Below are positions 1-8,034 of a stretch of DNA of 28,397 nt, in pieces. This DNA comes from CAZAYB01 sp964489215. GTDB lineage: Bacteria; Planctomycetota; Phycisphaerae; Sedimentisphaerales; Anaerohalosphaeraceae. Positions within the stretch are counted from its first letter, which is position 1; each line of letters begins with the position of its first letter. Where the stretch lies: positions 1-28,397 of the forward strand of contig CAZAYB010000011.1 of NCBI GenBank assembly GCA_964489215.1. Reading direction: 5' to 3'. Both the position numbers and the translations under genes were made by a program. The notes below the pieces were generated by a model. That model worked only from the letters and a program-made list of their open reading frames with translations, was not told where the DNA came from and did no database searches.

Positions 1-908
1 ATCTTTACCATATATTTTCTGCCTATGGTAAGGGAAAGTTCAAAAAATATCAGTAGAATAAGCAGTGAGAAGAATTTCAGTACCGACGCCCTGGCTTCAT
101 CGGTAGGCTGATTTGATGCGCCGTTCATTTTTACCAGTACCAGTATCAAAAGTACCGCAGCTCCAAGATTATACAGTATCAGGGACCATTTTTTAGGCAG
201 AATTCTCAACAGGTGCAGTCCGATGAAAGGAATCAGCATTATAAAAATGTAAATGTATCCGCCGTGCACGTTACCCCAGAAAACTGCCAGCGGTACGATA
301 AACCAGATATAACGGATGTGTTTGTAAACTGCCAGCGCAAGTATCAGAAGTAACAGCGGTGCAAGAAGATTTGAGTATACTGCCGGCCTGACATCCAGGA
401 AAGTTCTGCCTATAACCAGGGCCAGACCAGCTGCTATCGCCGAAACTGCCCGGTTTGCCCCCAGAACTGTACCAAGATAATAAACAACTATCACAGCCAG
501 TATATTGACAGCGAACTTCCAGAATATCAGCATATTGTAATTATAGTCCCACTCTTTATCCCCGGAAAACCATTTTGCAAGGGAAAAGAAAGTTATATGG
601 GTGCCCCAGTTCTGGTTAATCCAGCCGGTCGGATGAAATGTTTCTATTATTCCGTGTGTCCATTCCGGAAATTTTTCCAGCTGTTGTTCTGTTGGACCTG
701 CCTGATGGCTGTTAGCGCTGAACGGTTCAACCGTATCTACACCATGGTTTGAATGATGCCTTCCGCACGCCATTGCTACCCATGTATCACCCGCAGCTAC
801 CATATGAGTACAGGCGTAAAAGGTACAGATAAACATTGCAAGCCAAAATACGATCATTTGCCAGCCGTCAAAAGCTTTGTTATTTGTTAAGTCAACTGTT
901 TTGTCCAT
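1..908 (-). CDS. Multi-pass membrane protein, C-terminus cut by window edge
   Basis: An open frame runs on the minus strand from ATG at 908 to the window edge without a stop (302 codons visible), so the gene is partial at its C-terminus. The start has an AGGA about nine bases upstream and overlaps the end of the aminotransferase gene by 22 bp, which suggests translational coupling. The product opens with a short cytoplasmic stretch, then a hydrophobic segment (about residues 17-36). A soluble stretch follows with a GDTW motif, an HGVDTVEPFS motif and a WINQNWG motif, and then at least six further hydrophobic segments. The order 'GDtW..a.GR...HG....PFS...WinqnW' followed by many helices is typical of GT-C-like membrane proteins common in planctomycetes. 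A glycosyltransferase-type role is an inference; no catalytic residue can be assigned. It could equally be an uncharacterised integral membrane protein. Confidence 0.75.
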   Translation of the reverse strand, partial: MDKTVDLTNNKAFDGWQMIVFWLAMFICTFYACTHMVAAGDTWVAMACGRHHSNHGVDTVEPFSANSHQAGPTEQQLEKFPEWTHGIIETFHPTGWINQNWGTHITFFSLAKWFSGDKEWDYNYNMLIFWKFAVNILAVIVVYYLGTVLGANRAVSAIAAGLALVIGRTFLDVRPAVYSNLLAPLLLLILALAVYKHIRYIWFIVPLAVFWGNVHGGYIYIFIMLIPFIGLHLLRILPKKWSLILYNLGAAVLLILVLVKMNGASNQPTDEARASVLKFFSLLILLIFFELSLTIGRKYMVK

Positions 909-2086
909 TTGTTTATCCTGAATGAAGCTTGTTCCAGTTCTTTAGCAGATTTTGTGAAAGTAAGCCTTATATGATTTTCACAGCCGAAATAATCTCCCGG
1001 TACTGTCGCTACAAATTGTTTTTTCAACAGGTCAAACGCAAGCTCAATGCTGTTGGTAATAGTGCTTTCGCCGCTTTTTTTGCCCAGCAAACCTGAAATA
1101 TCGGCAAAACAATAAAAGGCTCCTTCGGGCATATTGCACTTTATTCCGTTTATACTGTTAAGTTTTTCAGTTAAAAACTTTGCTCGTTCCCGGAATTTGA
1201 CACGCATTTTTTCAGCGAATGCAGCTCCTTTTTTAATCGCAGTCTTTGCTCCTGCCTGCACAAAAGGAGGTGTGTTATGGGTCATATGCGACTGCATTCG
1301 TATCATAGAGTCAATTATCTTATCAGGGCCTGCTGCATAACCAACCCGCCATCCTGTCATAGCGTAACTTTTACTGCATCCGTTTATAGTTACGGTTCTA
1401 TCATAACAATCATCATTTAACGAAGCGAAACTTGTAAATTCTCTGTCCTGATAGATAAATTTTTCATAAATCTCATCTGAAATAACTATTATATCCGTTC
1501 CTTTTAGAACCTTTGCCAGCTCCAGCATTTGTTTCCTTGTATAAACGGCTCCGGTTGGATTGTTCGGACTGTTAAAAATAATTGCCTTTGTTTTCTCATT
1601 TATCGTGTTTTCGAGCTGTTCTGGTGTAATTTTATATCCATTTTCTTTTTTTGCGGCAATTTCCACTGGATTGGCCGAAGAAAGTTTTACTGCTTCCGGA
1701 TAAGTCACCCACCAGGGCGATGGTATGATAACTTCATCATTTTGCTCTGCGATTGCCTGTATAGCTTCATACATACTGTGTTTTGCACCAAAATTAACAA
1801 TTATCTGGTTCGATGAGTATGAAAGACCGTTCTCATTCTTTAATTTTTCACAGATTGCTTCTCTAAGCTCCAAAAGCCCAGCCGCATTTGTATATCTTGT
1901 TTGGCCTTCATTCAGGGCTTCTATGGTCTTTTCTCTTATGAAATCAGGTGTAGGAAAGTCCGGTTCCCCGGCCGCAAGGCTGATAACATCAAAATTCCGG
2001 TCAGAAAGTTCCTTTGCCGTCGTAACAACAGACATTGTATCAGAAAGACGGGAATTATCAGCTCTATGACTTAAATTAATATCCAT
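887..2086 (-). CDS. Class I pyridoxal-phosphate aminotransferase, aspartate aminotransferase type (Ib)
   Basis: Cytosolic PLP enzyme expected to transfer the amino group between aspartate and 2-oxoglutarate. The 399 residues match the usual length of subgroup Ib aspartate aminotransferases. Visible landmarks are AAGEPDF near residue 38, PNNPTG at 174-179 (the Asn contacts the PLP hydroxyl), SDEIYE at 203-208, the Schiff-base lysine K239 in SKSYAMTGWRVGY, and R374 in HIRLTF, which binds the substrate alpha-carboxylate. The active-site element normally written PYWVSYP is PWWVTYP here (124-130), a conservative change. No strong Shine-Dalgarno precedes the ATG. The downstream membrane-protein gene starts inside its last codons, so the two form one transcription unit. 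Substrate choice within Ib enzymes (aspartate, prephenate, other) cannot be read from sequence alone, so no gene symbol is given. Confidence 0.92.
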   Translation of the reverse strand: MDINLSHRADNSRLSDTMSVVTTAKELSDRNFDVISLAAGEPDFPTPDFIREKTIEALNEGQTRYTNAAGLLELREAICEKLKNENGLSYSSNQIIVNFGAKHSMYEAIQAIAEQNDEVIIPSPWWVTYPEAVKLSSANPVEIAAKKENGYKITPEQLENTINEKTKAIIFNSPNNPTGAVYTRKQMLELAKVLKGTDIIVISDEIYEKFIYQDREFTSFASLNDDCYDRTVTINGCSKSYAMTGWRVGYAAGPDKIIDSMIRMQSHMTHNTPPFVQAGAKTAIKKGAAFAEKMRVKFRERAKFLTEKLNSINGIKCNMPEGAFYCFADISGLLGKKSGESTITNSIELAFDLLKKQFVATVPGDYFGCENHIRLTFTKSAKELEQASFRINKWTKQLT

Positions 2087-2116
2087 TAATGGTCCGTTTT
2101 GTTTTTATTCAATATG

Positions 2117-2145
2117 GTAATAATTCATATTTTATCAGAAATCAA
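2117..2145 (-). promoter_or_regulatory. Possible promoter of the aminotransferase gene
   Basis: On the minus strand TTGATT is followed after 17 bases by TATTAC. This is a plausible but imperfect sigma-70 promoter about 30 bases ahead of the aminotransferase start. The surrounding intergenic DNA (2087-2277) is very AT-rich, so chance matches are easy. Confidence 0.3.
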
Positions 2146-2277
2146 TATTATTAAATATATCGACGATATAGTCTCAATCAATATTTTTCGCTTTTTTCTC
2201 AATAATTTGCACTGTAATTGTCGAAAAACAAAAATATAGAAAAGGTCCGGTAATTTTTTAATTATCTTACCTGGGAG

Positions 2278-3495
2278 ATGTACAAAGGTATAGGAAAGGA
2301 CGAAATATTGGGTAATAAGCTTATTGAAAATATGATGCCGAACAGAATGGTTTCTGCATTTAAAAAAGACAATATGCCTGTTTTAGTCTACCAAATGGGT
2401 AAAACAGCCGGTTGTTCTACTCGTAACACACTGGTAAGACATGGTTTTAACATTGCTCATGTTCATACCCTCAATCCTGAAAGATTCTGTCACTTTCTAA
2501 ACCAGGAGAAGCAGACCGGAGAATTCCCTCGTCATCTTACTCTTGCAAATTATATCAGCAATATCATTCAAAGCGGCGACTATGATTTTCGCTGGAAAGT
2601 GGTTACGGCATTTCGTGAACCTATGTCAAGGATGATATCCGCGGCCTTTGAGGGGTTAAGAGGCGGACTGCCGCATGTAATAGGCAGAGATGATGATAAA
2701 GCTCTGGAGGATGTAAAGGAGTTTGTCTTAAATAAAATTAAAAGATATAATCCTGACAGGGAATTCGGAACAGCGTGGTTTGATAATGAGCTTAAGGTTG
2801 TTTTCGACATCGATCTGTACGACCATCCATTCAATCGTGCAAAAGGGTACAGTATTTATGCCGCTCCAAGGGCAGATATACTTGTACTCAAGTTTGAAAA
2901 ATACAGAGAATGTGCGAACCATGCCTTCAGGGAATTTATGAATATTGACAAATTTGATGCTGTCGGCTCAAATGTTGCTGAACAAAAGCCTTATGCTTCT
3001 CTCTACAGCAGGTTTATCGATACGGTTGAGTTTGATTATCAATTGCTTGATAATATTTATAATACAAAATTTGTGAAACATTTTTACAGCGACCAGGAGA
3101 TTGACTCTTTTAGAAAAAAATGGGGAGGAAAGGACCCCAAGGCAGCTTTGATAAGAGACGGTAAACAGGCCATGAAACAAGGCAATTACCATCTTGCATG
3201 TGAACTATTCAATAAAGCATTGAAGATATCCCCCGAAACCGCTAATATATACACTTGTCTCGGCAATCTATATTATGAAAGAAAAAAAATTATAGATGCT
3301 CTGAGGTATTATAAAAAAGCTCTCTCACTTTCTCCCTATGACCGTGAAACGGTAGTTAATTCCGGCAGGCTTTTAGCTGAAATGGGTAAAAAAGAAGACG
3401 CTGCCAGGCTGTTTCTTTCATACCTTTCAAAAAATGCCGAAGATAAGGTTTGCTGGGAGATGATGGAAAACCTCACAGGTGTTAAACGAAGCTAA
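2278..3495 (+). CDS. Sulfotransferase-like (putative capsular polysaccharide synthesis type) protein with C-terminal TPRs
   Basis: The N-terminal two thirds look like a PAPS-dependent sulfotransferase fold of the 'putative capsular polysaccharide synthesis protein' group. A P-loop-like 5'-phosphosulfate site reads YQMGKTAGCST at 38-48, followed by HVHTL at 61-65, and a 3'-phosphate site reads AFREPMSRMIS at 111-121. Residues from about 290 to 395 form TPR helices (FNKALKISPE, YYKKALSLSPYD). The likely role is sulfation of a carbohydrate or surface polymer, with the TPRs binding a partner; this is inference. The start is uncertain: the ATG at 2278 has GGGAG only one base upstream, whereas a TTG at 2308 is preceded by GGAAAGGA at better spacing. 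The gene stands alone and is followed by a hairpin at 3509-3540. Confidence 0.72.
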   Translation: MYKGIGKDEILGNKLIENMMPNRMVSAFKKDNMPVLVYQMGKTAGCSTRNTLVRHGFNIAHVHTLNPERFCHFLNQEKQTGEFPRHLTLANYISNIIQSGDYDFRWKVVTAFREPMSRMISAAFEGLRGGLPHVIGRDDDKALEDVKEFVLNKIKRYNPDREFGTAWFDNELKVVFDIDLYDHPFNRAKGYSIYAAPRADILVLKFEKYRECANHAFREFMNIDKFDAVGSNVAEQKPYASLYSRFIDTVEFDYQLLDNIYNTKFVKHFYSDQEIDSFRKKWGGKDPKAALIRDGKQAMKQGNYHLACELFNKALKISPETANIYTCLGNLYYERKKIIDALRYYKKALSLSPYDRETVVNSGRLLAEMGKKEDAARLFLSYLSKNAEDKVCWEMMENLTGVKRS

Positions 3496-3508
3496 GCTTG
3501 CTTTACTC

Positions 3509-3540
3509 AGTTCATCCGGGGCAGATGAGTTAGTTTTTTT
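3509..3540 (+). terminator. Probable intrinsic terminator after the sulfotransferase-like gene
   Basis: TTCATC (3511-3516) pairs with GATGAG (3524-3529) across a 7-base loop. A TTAG linker and a run of seven T follow. The stem is modest (6 bp with one wobble), so efficiency is uncertain. Confidence 0.5.
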
Positions 3541-3581
3541 GAATATTCCGGTTAATAACGGATGCTGAACATTTCCTTTTC

Positions 3582-3610
3582 TTGACTTTGTACCGGTACA
3601 CAAATATAAT
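3582..3610 (+). promoter_or_regulatory. Near-consensus promoter of the hisS operon with a palindromic spacer
   Basis: TTGACT (3582-3587) and TATAAT (3605-3610) are separated by exactly 17 bases, an almost perfect sigma-70 promoter, 65 bases before the first gene. The spacer holds TGTACCGGTACA (3589-3600), a perfect 12-bp palindrome lying between the -35 and -10 hexamers. That is a classic place for a repressor operator; whether a protein binds is inference. Confidence 0.75.
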
Positions 3611-3674
3611 GAATGTCTTCTGTAAATATATTATTGTAATGATATTATCATAATTACTGTGATGGAGACTGTTT

Positions 3675-4127
3675 ATGGCTTCTAAAAAGGCTAAAGGAAA
3701 ACAAAAGGGACAAAAGAAGGCTTTATGTTCGGAATGTACAGGGCTGTGTTGCAGATATTTTGCCTTGCCGATTGAAACGCCTGAGGACTGGGATGATTTT
3801 GACGATATCAGGTGGTATCTGGCCCATGAGGATATTACGGTCTTCGTTGAGGATGGAGATTGGTATCTTAACATTAAGAATAAATGCAGGCATCTCAACA
3901 ATGAAAATTATCTTTGTGAAATATACGATAAAAGACCAAAAATTTGCCGAAAATATGAGGACGATTCCTGTGATTATACCGGCAATGACTATGATTATGA
4001 ACTCCACTTTGTGAATGATAAACAGATGGAGGAGTATATGAAGATTAAGTTCGGACCAAATGTGCTTGACAAGCTTTTGCCGAAGAAGCAGAGAAAGGAT
4101 AACAAAAAGCAGAAGGTTCACAAATGA
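3675..4127 (+). CDS. YkgJ-type CxxCxxxCC cluster protein
   Basis: A 150-residue cytosolic protein with a Lys-rich start (1-16), then the motif CSECTGLCC (C18, C21, C25, C26) and further cysteines at 71, 81, 91 and 99 in KCRHLNN, LCEIYDKRPKIC and DDSC. This pattern defines the YkgJ / UPF0153 family (Pfam CxxCxxCC), which is thought to bind zinc or an iron-sulfur centre. Its biochemical role is not known. A GGAG lies about ten bases before the ATG. It is the first gene of the operon and overlaps hisS by four bases (ATGA), so translation is probably coupled. The C-terminal 20 residues are strongly basic (KKQRKDNKKQK), which may suit RNA contact; that is speculation. Confidence 0.88.
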   Translation: MASKKAKGKQKGQKKALCSECTGLCCRYFALPIETPEDWDDFDDIRWYLAHEDITVFVEDGDWYLNIKNKCRHLNNENYLCEIYDKRPKICRKYEDDSCDYTGNDYDYELHFVNDKQMEEYMKIKFGPNVLDKLLPKKQRKDNKKQKVHK

Positions 4128-5422
4128 AAATAAAAGCGGTTAAGGGCACCAGAGATTTTTACCCCCCCATGATGGCGGTTCATAACCATATTGTTGACGG
4201 TTGGAAAACGGCCTCCAGGCGAAACGGTTTTGAGGAATATGAGGGGCCGATCTTCGAATACCTTAAGATGTATCAGGTCAAAAGCGGAGATGAAATAGTT
4301 GAGCAGCTCTTCAACCTTACAGATAGAGGCGGCAGAGAGCTTGCAATCAGGCCGGAGATAACTCCAACACTTGCCAGAATGGTAAATGCCCAGATAAATT
4401 CGCTTTCCAAACCTGTAAAATGGTTTTCTGTTCCGAGAATGTGCCGGGCAGAAAGACCACAAAAGGGAAGGCTCAGGGAATTTTGGCAATGGAACATAGA
4501 CATTATTGGGATTGATGAGGTTATTGCTGATGCGGAGGTAATCTTTACTACCGTTGATTATCTGATATCAGCAGGACTTGGGAAAAATGACATTAAAGTC
4601 AAAATATCCAGCAGGAAGCTGCTTGCATCCTTACTGGAGAGTCTGAATGTTAATAAACAGCTTGAGGACATTTACCTTCTTCTGGACAAAAAGGCGAAAA
4701 TACCTTCTGAAGCTTTCCAGGCAAGCCTGCACGACCTTATACAAAATGAAAGTATTGAATCGACTGTCAAGTCTATTATGGAAGTGAGCCTGGCGGAGGA
4801 TATTTCGAACATATTAAGTCTCTCGGATAAGTCGGCCAGGGCACTGGAAGAGGTTAATCAGCTTTTTCAGTTACTGGAGACTATGGGGATTGCAGATTAC
4901 TGTGTTTTTGATATGTCGATTGTAAGAGGTTTGGCATATTATACCGGTATAGTTTTCGAGGTCCATGATGTCGCCGGTGATTTAAGGGCAATTTGCGGTG
5001 GAGGACGCTACGATAATCTTTTGAAGGATTTCGGAGGCCCGGCTGTTTCAGCTACAGGTATGGGAATGGGAGATGCGGTGTTGGGAATATTGCTCGAGGA
5101 GAAAGGGCTTTTAAGTACTGATAATATTGCCACAAAAAAACTCGATTATTTCGTTGTCTTTGCTGATTCTGACCTTCAGAAAAAGGCTGTAGAGATATGT
5201 GCAGCTCTAAGATTTTCAGGATTGAGTGCGGATTTCAGTTATAAGGCAGTTTCGCTTGGAAAACAGCTAAAGGCAGCGGATTCGGCAAATGCCTCACATG
5301 CTGTCATCGTAGGTCAGGAACTGTTGCAAAATGCCAAACTCACCATAAAAGATATGAAAACGGGTAACCAAAGTGAAGTTGAATATGATTCATTTATTAA
5401 TCAGCTAAAAACCGGAAAATGA
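4124..5422 (+). CDS. hisS: Histidyl-tRNA synthetase
   Basis: Class II synthetase that charges tRNA-His in the cytosol. The start KAVKGTRDFYPP is the usual HisRS N-terminus. Class II motif 2 reads RMCRAERPQKGRLREFWQW, the histidine-binding loop reads IVRGLAYYTGIVFEV, and motif 3 contains GGGRYDNLL with the later GMGMGD. The last ~100 residues (LDYFVVFAD ... ASHAVIVGQELLQ) form the anticodon-binding domain, so this is a full synthetase and not the shorter HisZ regulatory subunit. The 432-residue length is normal. It overlaps the genes on both sides by four bases (ATGA each), a tight translationally coupled operon. Confidence 0.96.
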   Translation: MKIKAVKGTRDFYPPMMAVHNHIVDGWKTASRRNGFEEYEGPIFEYLKMYQVKSGDEIVEQLFNLTDRGGRELAIRPEITPTLARMVNAQINSLSKPVKWFSVPRMCRAERPQKGRLREFWQWNIDIIGIDEVIADAEVIFTTVDYLISAGLGKNDIKVKISSRKLLASLLESLNVNKQLEDIYLLLDKKAKIPSEAFQASLHDLIQNESIESTVKSIMEVSLAEDISNILSLSDKSARALEEVNQLFQLLETMGIADYCVFDMSIVRGLAYYTGIVFEVHDVAGDLRAICGGGRYDNLLKDFGGPAVSATGMGMGDAVLGILLEEKGLLSTDNIATKKLDYFVVFADSDLQKKAVEICAALRFSGLSADFSYKAVSLGKQLKAADSANASHAVIVGQELLQNAKLTIKDMKTGNQSEVEYDSFINQLKTGK

Positions 5423-5970
5423 AAAAGCTGCCAAAAAAGCAGGTTGTCAAAGCTAATGACTACGAGTCTGCTTTTGAAAGTTTTATGCGGGAAAATCGTA
5501 TAAATTACCAGGCTGTTGACCAGTCAAAAAGGGCCGCATTTTCCAGGGGGAAACTTAAAACCTTTGATTTTTTTATTTATAACTCAAGCCGGAACTGTTT
5601 ACTTGTTGAAGTAAAGGGCAGAAAATTTCGAGGAAGCAGTGTTTTAACTTCAACTCTCGACTGCTGGGTAACCGCTGATGATGTTAACGGTCTTTCAAAT
5701 TGGCAGACTGTTTTCGGCTCGGCAAATCCGCTTATCTGTTTTACTGCTGTTTTTGCCTTTGCTTTCAAGCTTGAAAAAATTGATGTCGAAACCGATGGCA
5801 TAAATTGCTATGAATTTGACGGTCAGCGGTATATCTTTTATATTATAGGTTTAAATGATTACAGGAGTAATATGCGTATTCGCAGCAGTAAGTGGCAAAC
5901 GGTAACGCTTTCAAGTGATTATTTCCGTGAAGCTGCCAGCCGTGCTGAAGAATATTTAAATTACTACTGA
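5419..5970 (+). CDS. HYExAFE-type protein with a PD-(D/E)xK-like core
   Basis: A 183-residue protein starting four bases inside hisS. The motif DYESAFE (14-20) corresponds to the HYExAFE signature that names a family of uncharacterised proteins which I recall mainly from planctomycetes; the first His is Asn-Asp here. A short basic stretch (QSKRAAF, 35-41) follows, then TFDFFIY and LLVEVKGRKF. Asp50, Glu64 and Lys66 have the order and spacing of the PD-(D/E)xK nuclease active site (D - x13 - E-x-K). No signal peptide is visible. Its position between hisS and rsmD, ahead of the CCA/poly(A) polymerase gene, suggests a function in tRNA or rRNA processing or decay. That role, and nuclease activity itself, are inference. 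Confidence 0.75.
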   Translation: MKKLPKKQVVKANDYESAFESFMRENRINYQAVDQSKRAAFSRGKLKTFDFFIYNSSRNCLLVEVKGRKFRGSSVLTSTLDCWVTADDVNGLSNWQTVFGSANPLICFTAVFAFAFKLEKIDVETDGINCYEFDGQRYIFYIIGLNDYRSNMRIRSSKWQTVTLSSDYFREAASRAEEYLNYY

Positions 5971-5998
5971 CCGGATTTTACAGGAAAGATACGATTTT

Positions 5999-6595
5999 AT
6001 GAGAATAATTGCCGGCTCAAAAAAAGGCATGAAGCTCCTGCCCCCAAAAGGAGAAGGAACAAGGCCTATTACCGACAGGATCAAGGAGTCGCTTTTTAAT
6101 GTTCTAAAAAACGCATACAATCTGCCTGACGGTGCAAATGTTGCAGATATTTTCTGCGGAACCGGATCGATGGGGCTCGAGGCGCTCAGCAGGGGGGCGG
6201 TTAATGTAAATTTTGTCGAGAAAGACCCGAAAGTTATATCCATACTTGACCGTAATATAACAAAGGCTGGTTTTCTTGATAAAAGCAGGACCATAAGGGC
6301 AAACGCTTTTAAAACTGGTGCGGGGCTTAGGCCTTCTGACGATAGATGCGATATAGTTTTCGTTGATCCACCATATATGGCTTCGAGGGATTGCCGGGAA
6401 AATTCCAGGCTCGGAAAGCTGCTGCTCCTGCTGTGCGAACAATTATCACAAAACGGTATTGTAGTGGTAAGAACGCATGCTCAAAGCCAGTTACTGCAAA
6501 GTTACGGTCAGCTTGAAGTTATTGATGTAAGAAACTGGGGGACAATGAGGCTAACCATTTTGAAAAATAATATGGATCTGGAAATACATGAGTAG
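5999..6595 (+). CDS. rsmD: 16S rRNA (guanine(966)-N(2))-methyltransferase
   Basis: SAM-dependent methyltransferase expected to methylate G966 (E. coli numbering) of 16S rRNA during 30S assembly. The opening MRIIAGSKKGMKL and the TRPITDRIKESLFNVL segment (21-36) are characteristic of RsmD. The SAM-binding motif FCGTGSMGLEALSRGA is at 52-67, the acidic residue of motif II is in FVEKD (72-76), and the N-methyltransferase catalytic motif DPPY is at 123-126. The 198-residue length matches the family. It starts 28 bp after the HYExAFE gene and ends overlapping the next gene by 8 bp, within the same operon. Confidence 0.95.
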   Translation: MRIIAGSKKGMKLLPPKGEGTRPITDRIKESLFNVLKNAYNLPDGANVADIFCGTGSMGLEALSRGAVNVNFVEKDPKVISILDRNITKAGFLDKSRTIRANAFKTGAGLRPSDDRCDIVFVDPPYMASRDCRENSRLGKLLLLLCEQLSQNGIVVVRTHAQSQLLQSYGQLEVIDVRNWGTMRLTILKNNMDLEIHE

Positions 6596-7805
6596 CAGAA
6601 AAGCAGCTTTAAAAATAGTCAGGACTCTCCAAAGGGCAGGCTTTGAGGCGTTTTTTGCCGGCGGGTGTGTGCGAGATATGCTGCTGAACAAAAGACCAAA
6701 AGATTATGATGTAGCCACAAATGCCGAGCCGGAAAAAGTTTGCTCTCTTTTCAAACGCCATCGTAAGGTAGGTTCAAAATTCGGCGTTGTAATGGTGCTT
6801 TTAGATAGAGCACAGGTTGAGGTTGCGACCTTTAGGACCGAATCTTCTTACAGTGACAATCGAAGGCCTGACAATGTAGAGTTTACCAATGCTGAAAAAG
6901 ATGCTCAAAGACGGGATTTTACTATTAACGGGATGTTTTATGATCCAATTAAAAAAAATGTTATCGATTATGTTCACGGCAGGGATGACTTGAAAAAAGG
7001 CATAATTCGAACTATAGGTAAACCTCAAGACCGCTTTGGTGAAGACTATCTAAGGATGTTAAGGGCTGTGCGATTTGCTTCAAGGCTGAGTTTTCAAATC
7101 GAAGAAAATACCTATGAGGAAATTCGAAAGAAGGCAGCTGAAATTACTCACATCAGTGCCGAGCGGATTGCAATGGAGATAGAGATAATACTTGCTGAAC
7201 CTTCCAGATCCATTGGTCTAAAACTTCTTTTCGAAAGCGGACTTGGCAGTACAATGTTTCCAAATCTGACTGAGGAAGATGCAGCTTTTGCAAAAAAAGT
7301 GATGGAAAATGTCGGTAAAAGCACAGATTTTGCCCTTGCCTATGCTTGTCTTTATTCTAAAACTGAAACTGACAAGGCTTTGCAATCCTGTTCATATCTT
7401 AAATTAAGCAACGCTGTCAGGAAACATGTTAAGTTTCTTCTTGATAACCGTGATGTCCTTCTGGAAGGTGACATGCCTTTGGCTCAGCTGAAAATTCTTG
7501 CTGCAAGTCCTTATTTTAACGATCTTTACAGGCTTCAGCGTGCAATGCAGAAAGCTCGGAACTGGTCGGTAGGGCCTCTAAGCAAAATTCGAGAAAGACT
7601 TCGTGAGCTAAAGGGAGTAAATTTGCGTCCCCCTCCCTTGATTGATGGACACGAGCTTATAAGGCTTGGTGTCGGACCCGGGCCGCAGGTCGGTCACGCA
7701 GCCTCCGAAATGTATATTGCACAACTTTGCGAAACTATAAAAACCCCCGAAGAAGCCAGAAGCTGGATAAAAAATTGGCTTCAGGAGCACAATCAAAAAC
7801 TCTGA
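6588..7805 (+). CDS. CCA tRNA nucleotidyltransferase / poly(A) polymerase family protein
   Basis: Class II nucleotidyltransferase of the Cca/PcnB family. Catalytic elements are FFAGGCVRD (22-30) and the metal-binding Asp pair in KDYDVAT (38-44). RRDFTINGMFYDP (108-120), HGRDDLKKG and EDYLRMLRAVRFASRL (152-167) form the base- and sugar-contacting region. The C-terminal ~200 residues are the helical RNA-binding part. In bacteria these families are too similar to separate CCA addition from polyadenylation by eye. Both tRNA genes in this window lack an encoded CCA, so the organism must have a CCA-adding enzyme, and this gene sits directly before one of them. The length of 405 is near that of known Cca enzymes. 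The start overlaps rsmD by 8 bp. Confidence 0.9.
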   Translation: MSSRKAALKIVRTLQRAGFEAFFAGGCVRDMLLNKRPKDYDVATNAEPEKVCSLFKRHRKVGSKFGVVMVLLDRAQVEVATFRTESSYSDNRRPDNVEFTNAEKDAQRRDFTINGMFYDPIKKNVIDYVHGRDDLKKGIIRTIGKPQDRFGEDYLRMLRAVRFASRLSFQIEENTYEEIRKKAAEITHISAERIAMEIEIILAEPSRSIGLKLLFESGLGSTMFPNLTEEDAAFAKKVMENVGKSTDFALAYACLYSKTETDKALQSCSYLKLSNAVRKHVKFLLDNRDVLLEGDMPLAQLKILAASPYFNDLYRLQRAMQKARNWSVGPLSKIRERLRELKGVNLRPPPLIDGHELIRLGVGPGPQVGHAASEMYIAQLCETIKTPEEARSWIKNWLQEHNQKL

Positions 7806-7814
7806 CAAAAAAGC

Positions 7815-7842
7815 TTGCAACTCATAAAGATTTTGTTAGAAT
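7815..7842 (+). promoter_or_regulatory. Probable tRNA-Ala promoter
   Basis: TTGCAA (7815-7820) is followed after 16 bases by TAGAAT (7837-7842), fifty bases before the tRNA. It lies just after the stop of the nucleotidyltransferase gene, so the tRNA may be made both from this promoter and by read-through of the operon. Confidence 0.55.
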
Positions 7843-7891
7843 CGGACCGTGATTACAATAAACGCACTTTAGTGGTTTACCGTATTTTTAT

Positions 7892-7964
7892 GGGGCCGTA
7901 GCTCAGCTGGGAGAGCGCTACACTGGCAGTGTAGAAGTCGAGAGTTCGAGTCTCTTCGGCTCCA
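7892..7964 (+). tRNA. tRNA-Ala (anticodon GGC)
   Basis: A complete 73-base cloverleaf. The acceptor GGGGCCG pairs with CGGCTCC and includes the G3-U70 wobble that is the alanine identity element. The D arm is GCTC/GAGC, the anticodon stem CTACA/TGTAG encloses the loop CTGGCAG (anticodon GGC), and the T arm GAGAG/CTCTT carries TTCGAGT. The discriminator is A and no CCA follows, so CCA must be added after transcription. Confidence 0.98.
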
Positions 7965-7971
7965 TTTTACA

Positions 7972-8004
7972 AAGCCCTGAGCTTTACAGGTTCAGGGCTT
8001 TTTT
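7972..8004 (+). terminator. Intrinsic terminator after tRNA-Ala
   Basis: AAGCCCTGA (7972-7980) pairs perfectly with TCAGGGCTT (7992-8000) across an 11-base loop, and the T run continues to 8004. It starts seven bases after the tRNA and closes the hisS-tRNA unit. It may also stop the converging small gene that ends at 8035. Confidence 0.92.
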
Positions 8005-8034
8005 GTATCAGTAACTTCAACTGCATAGATGCTT

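Noticed and set aside
2240..2252. AAAAGGTCCGGTA occurs here and again at 23588-23600, suggesting a shared operator.
   Set aside because: A 13-base match is expected by chance several times in 28 kb of AT-rich sequence, and the two copies have different relations to neighbouring genes.
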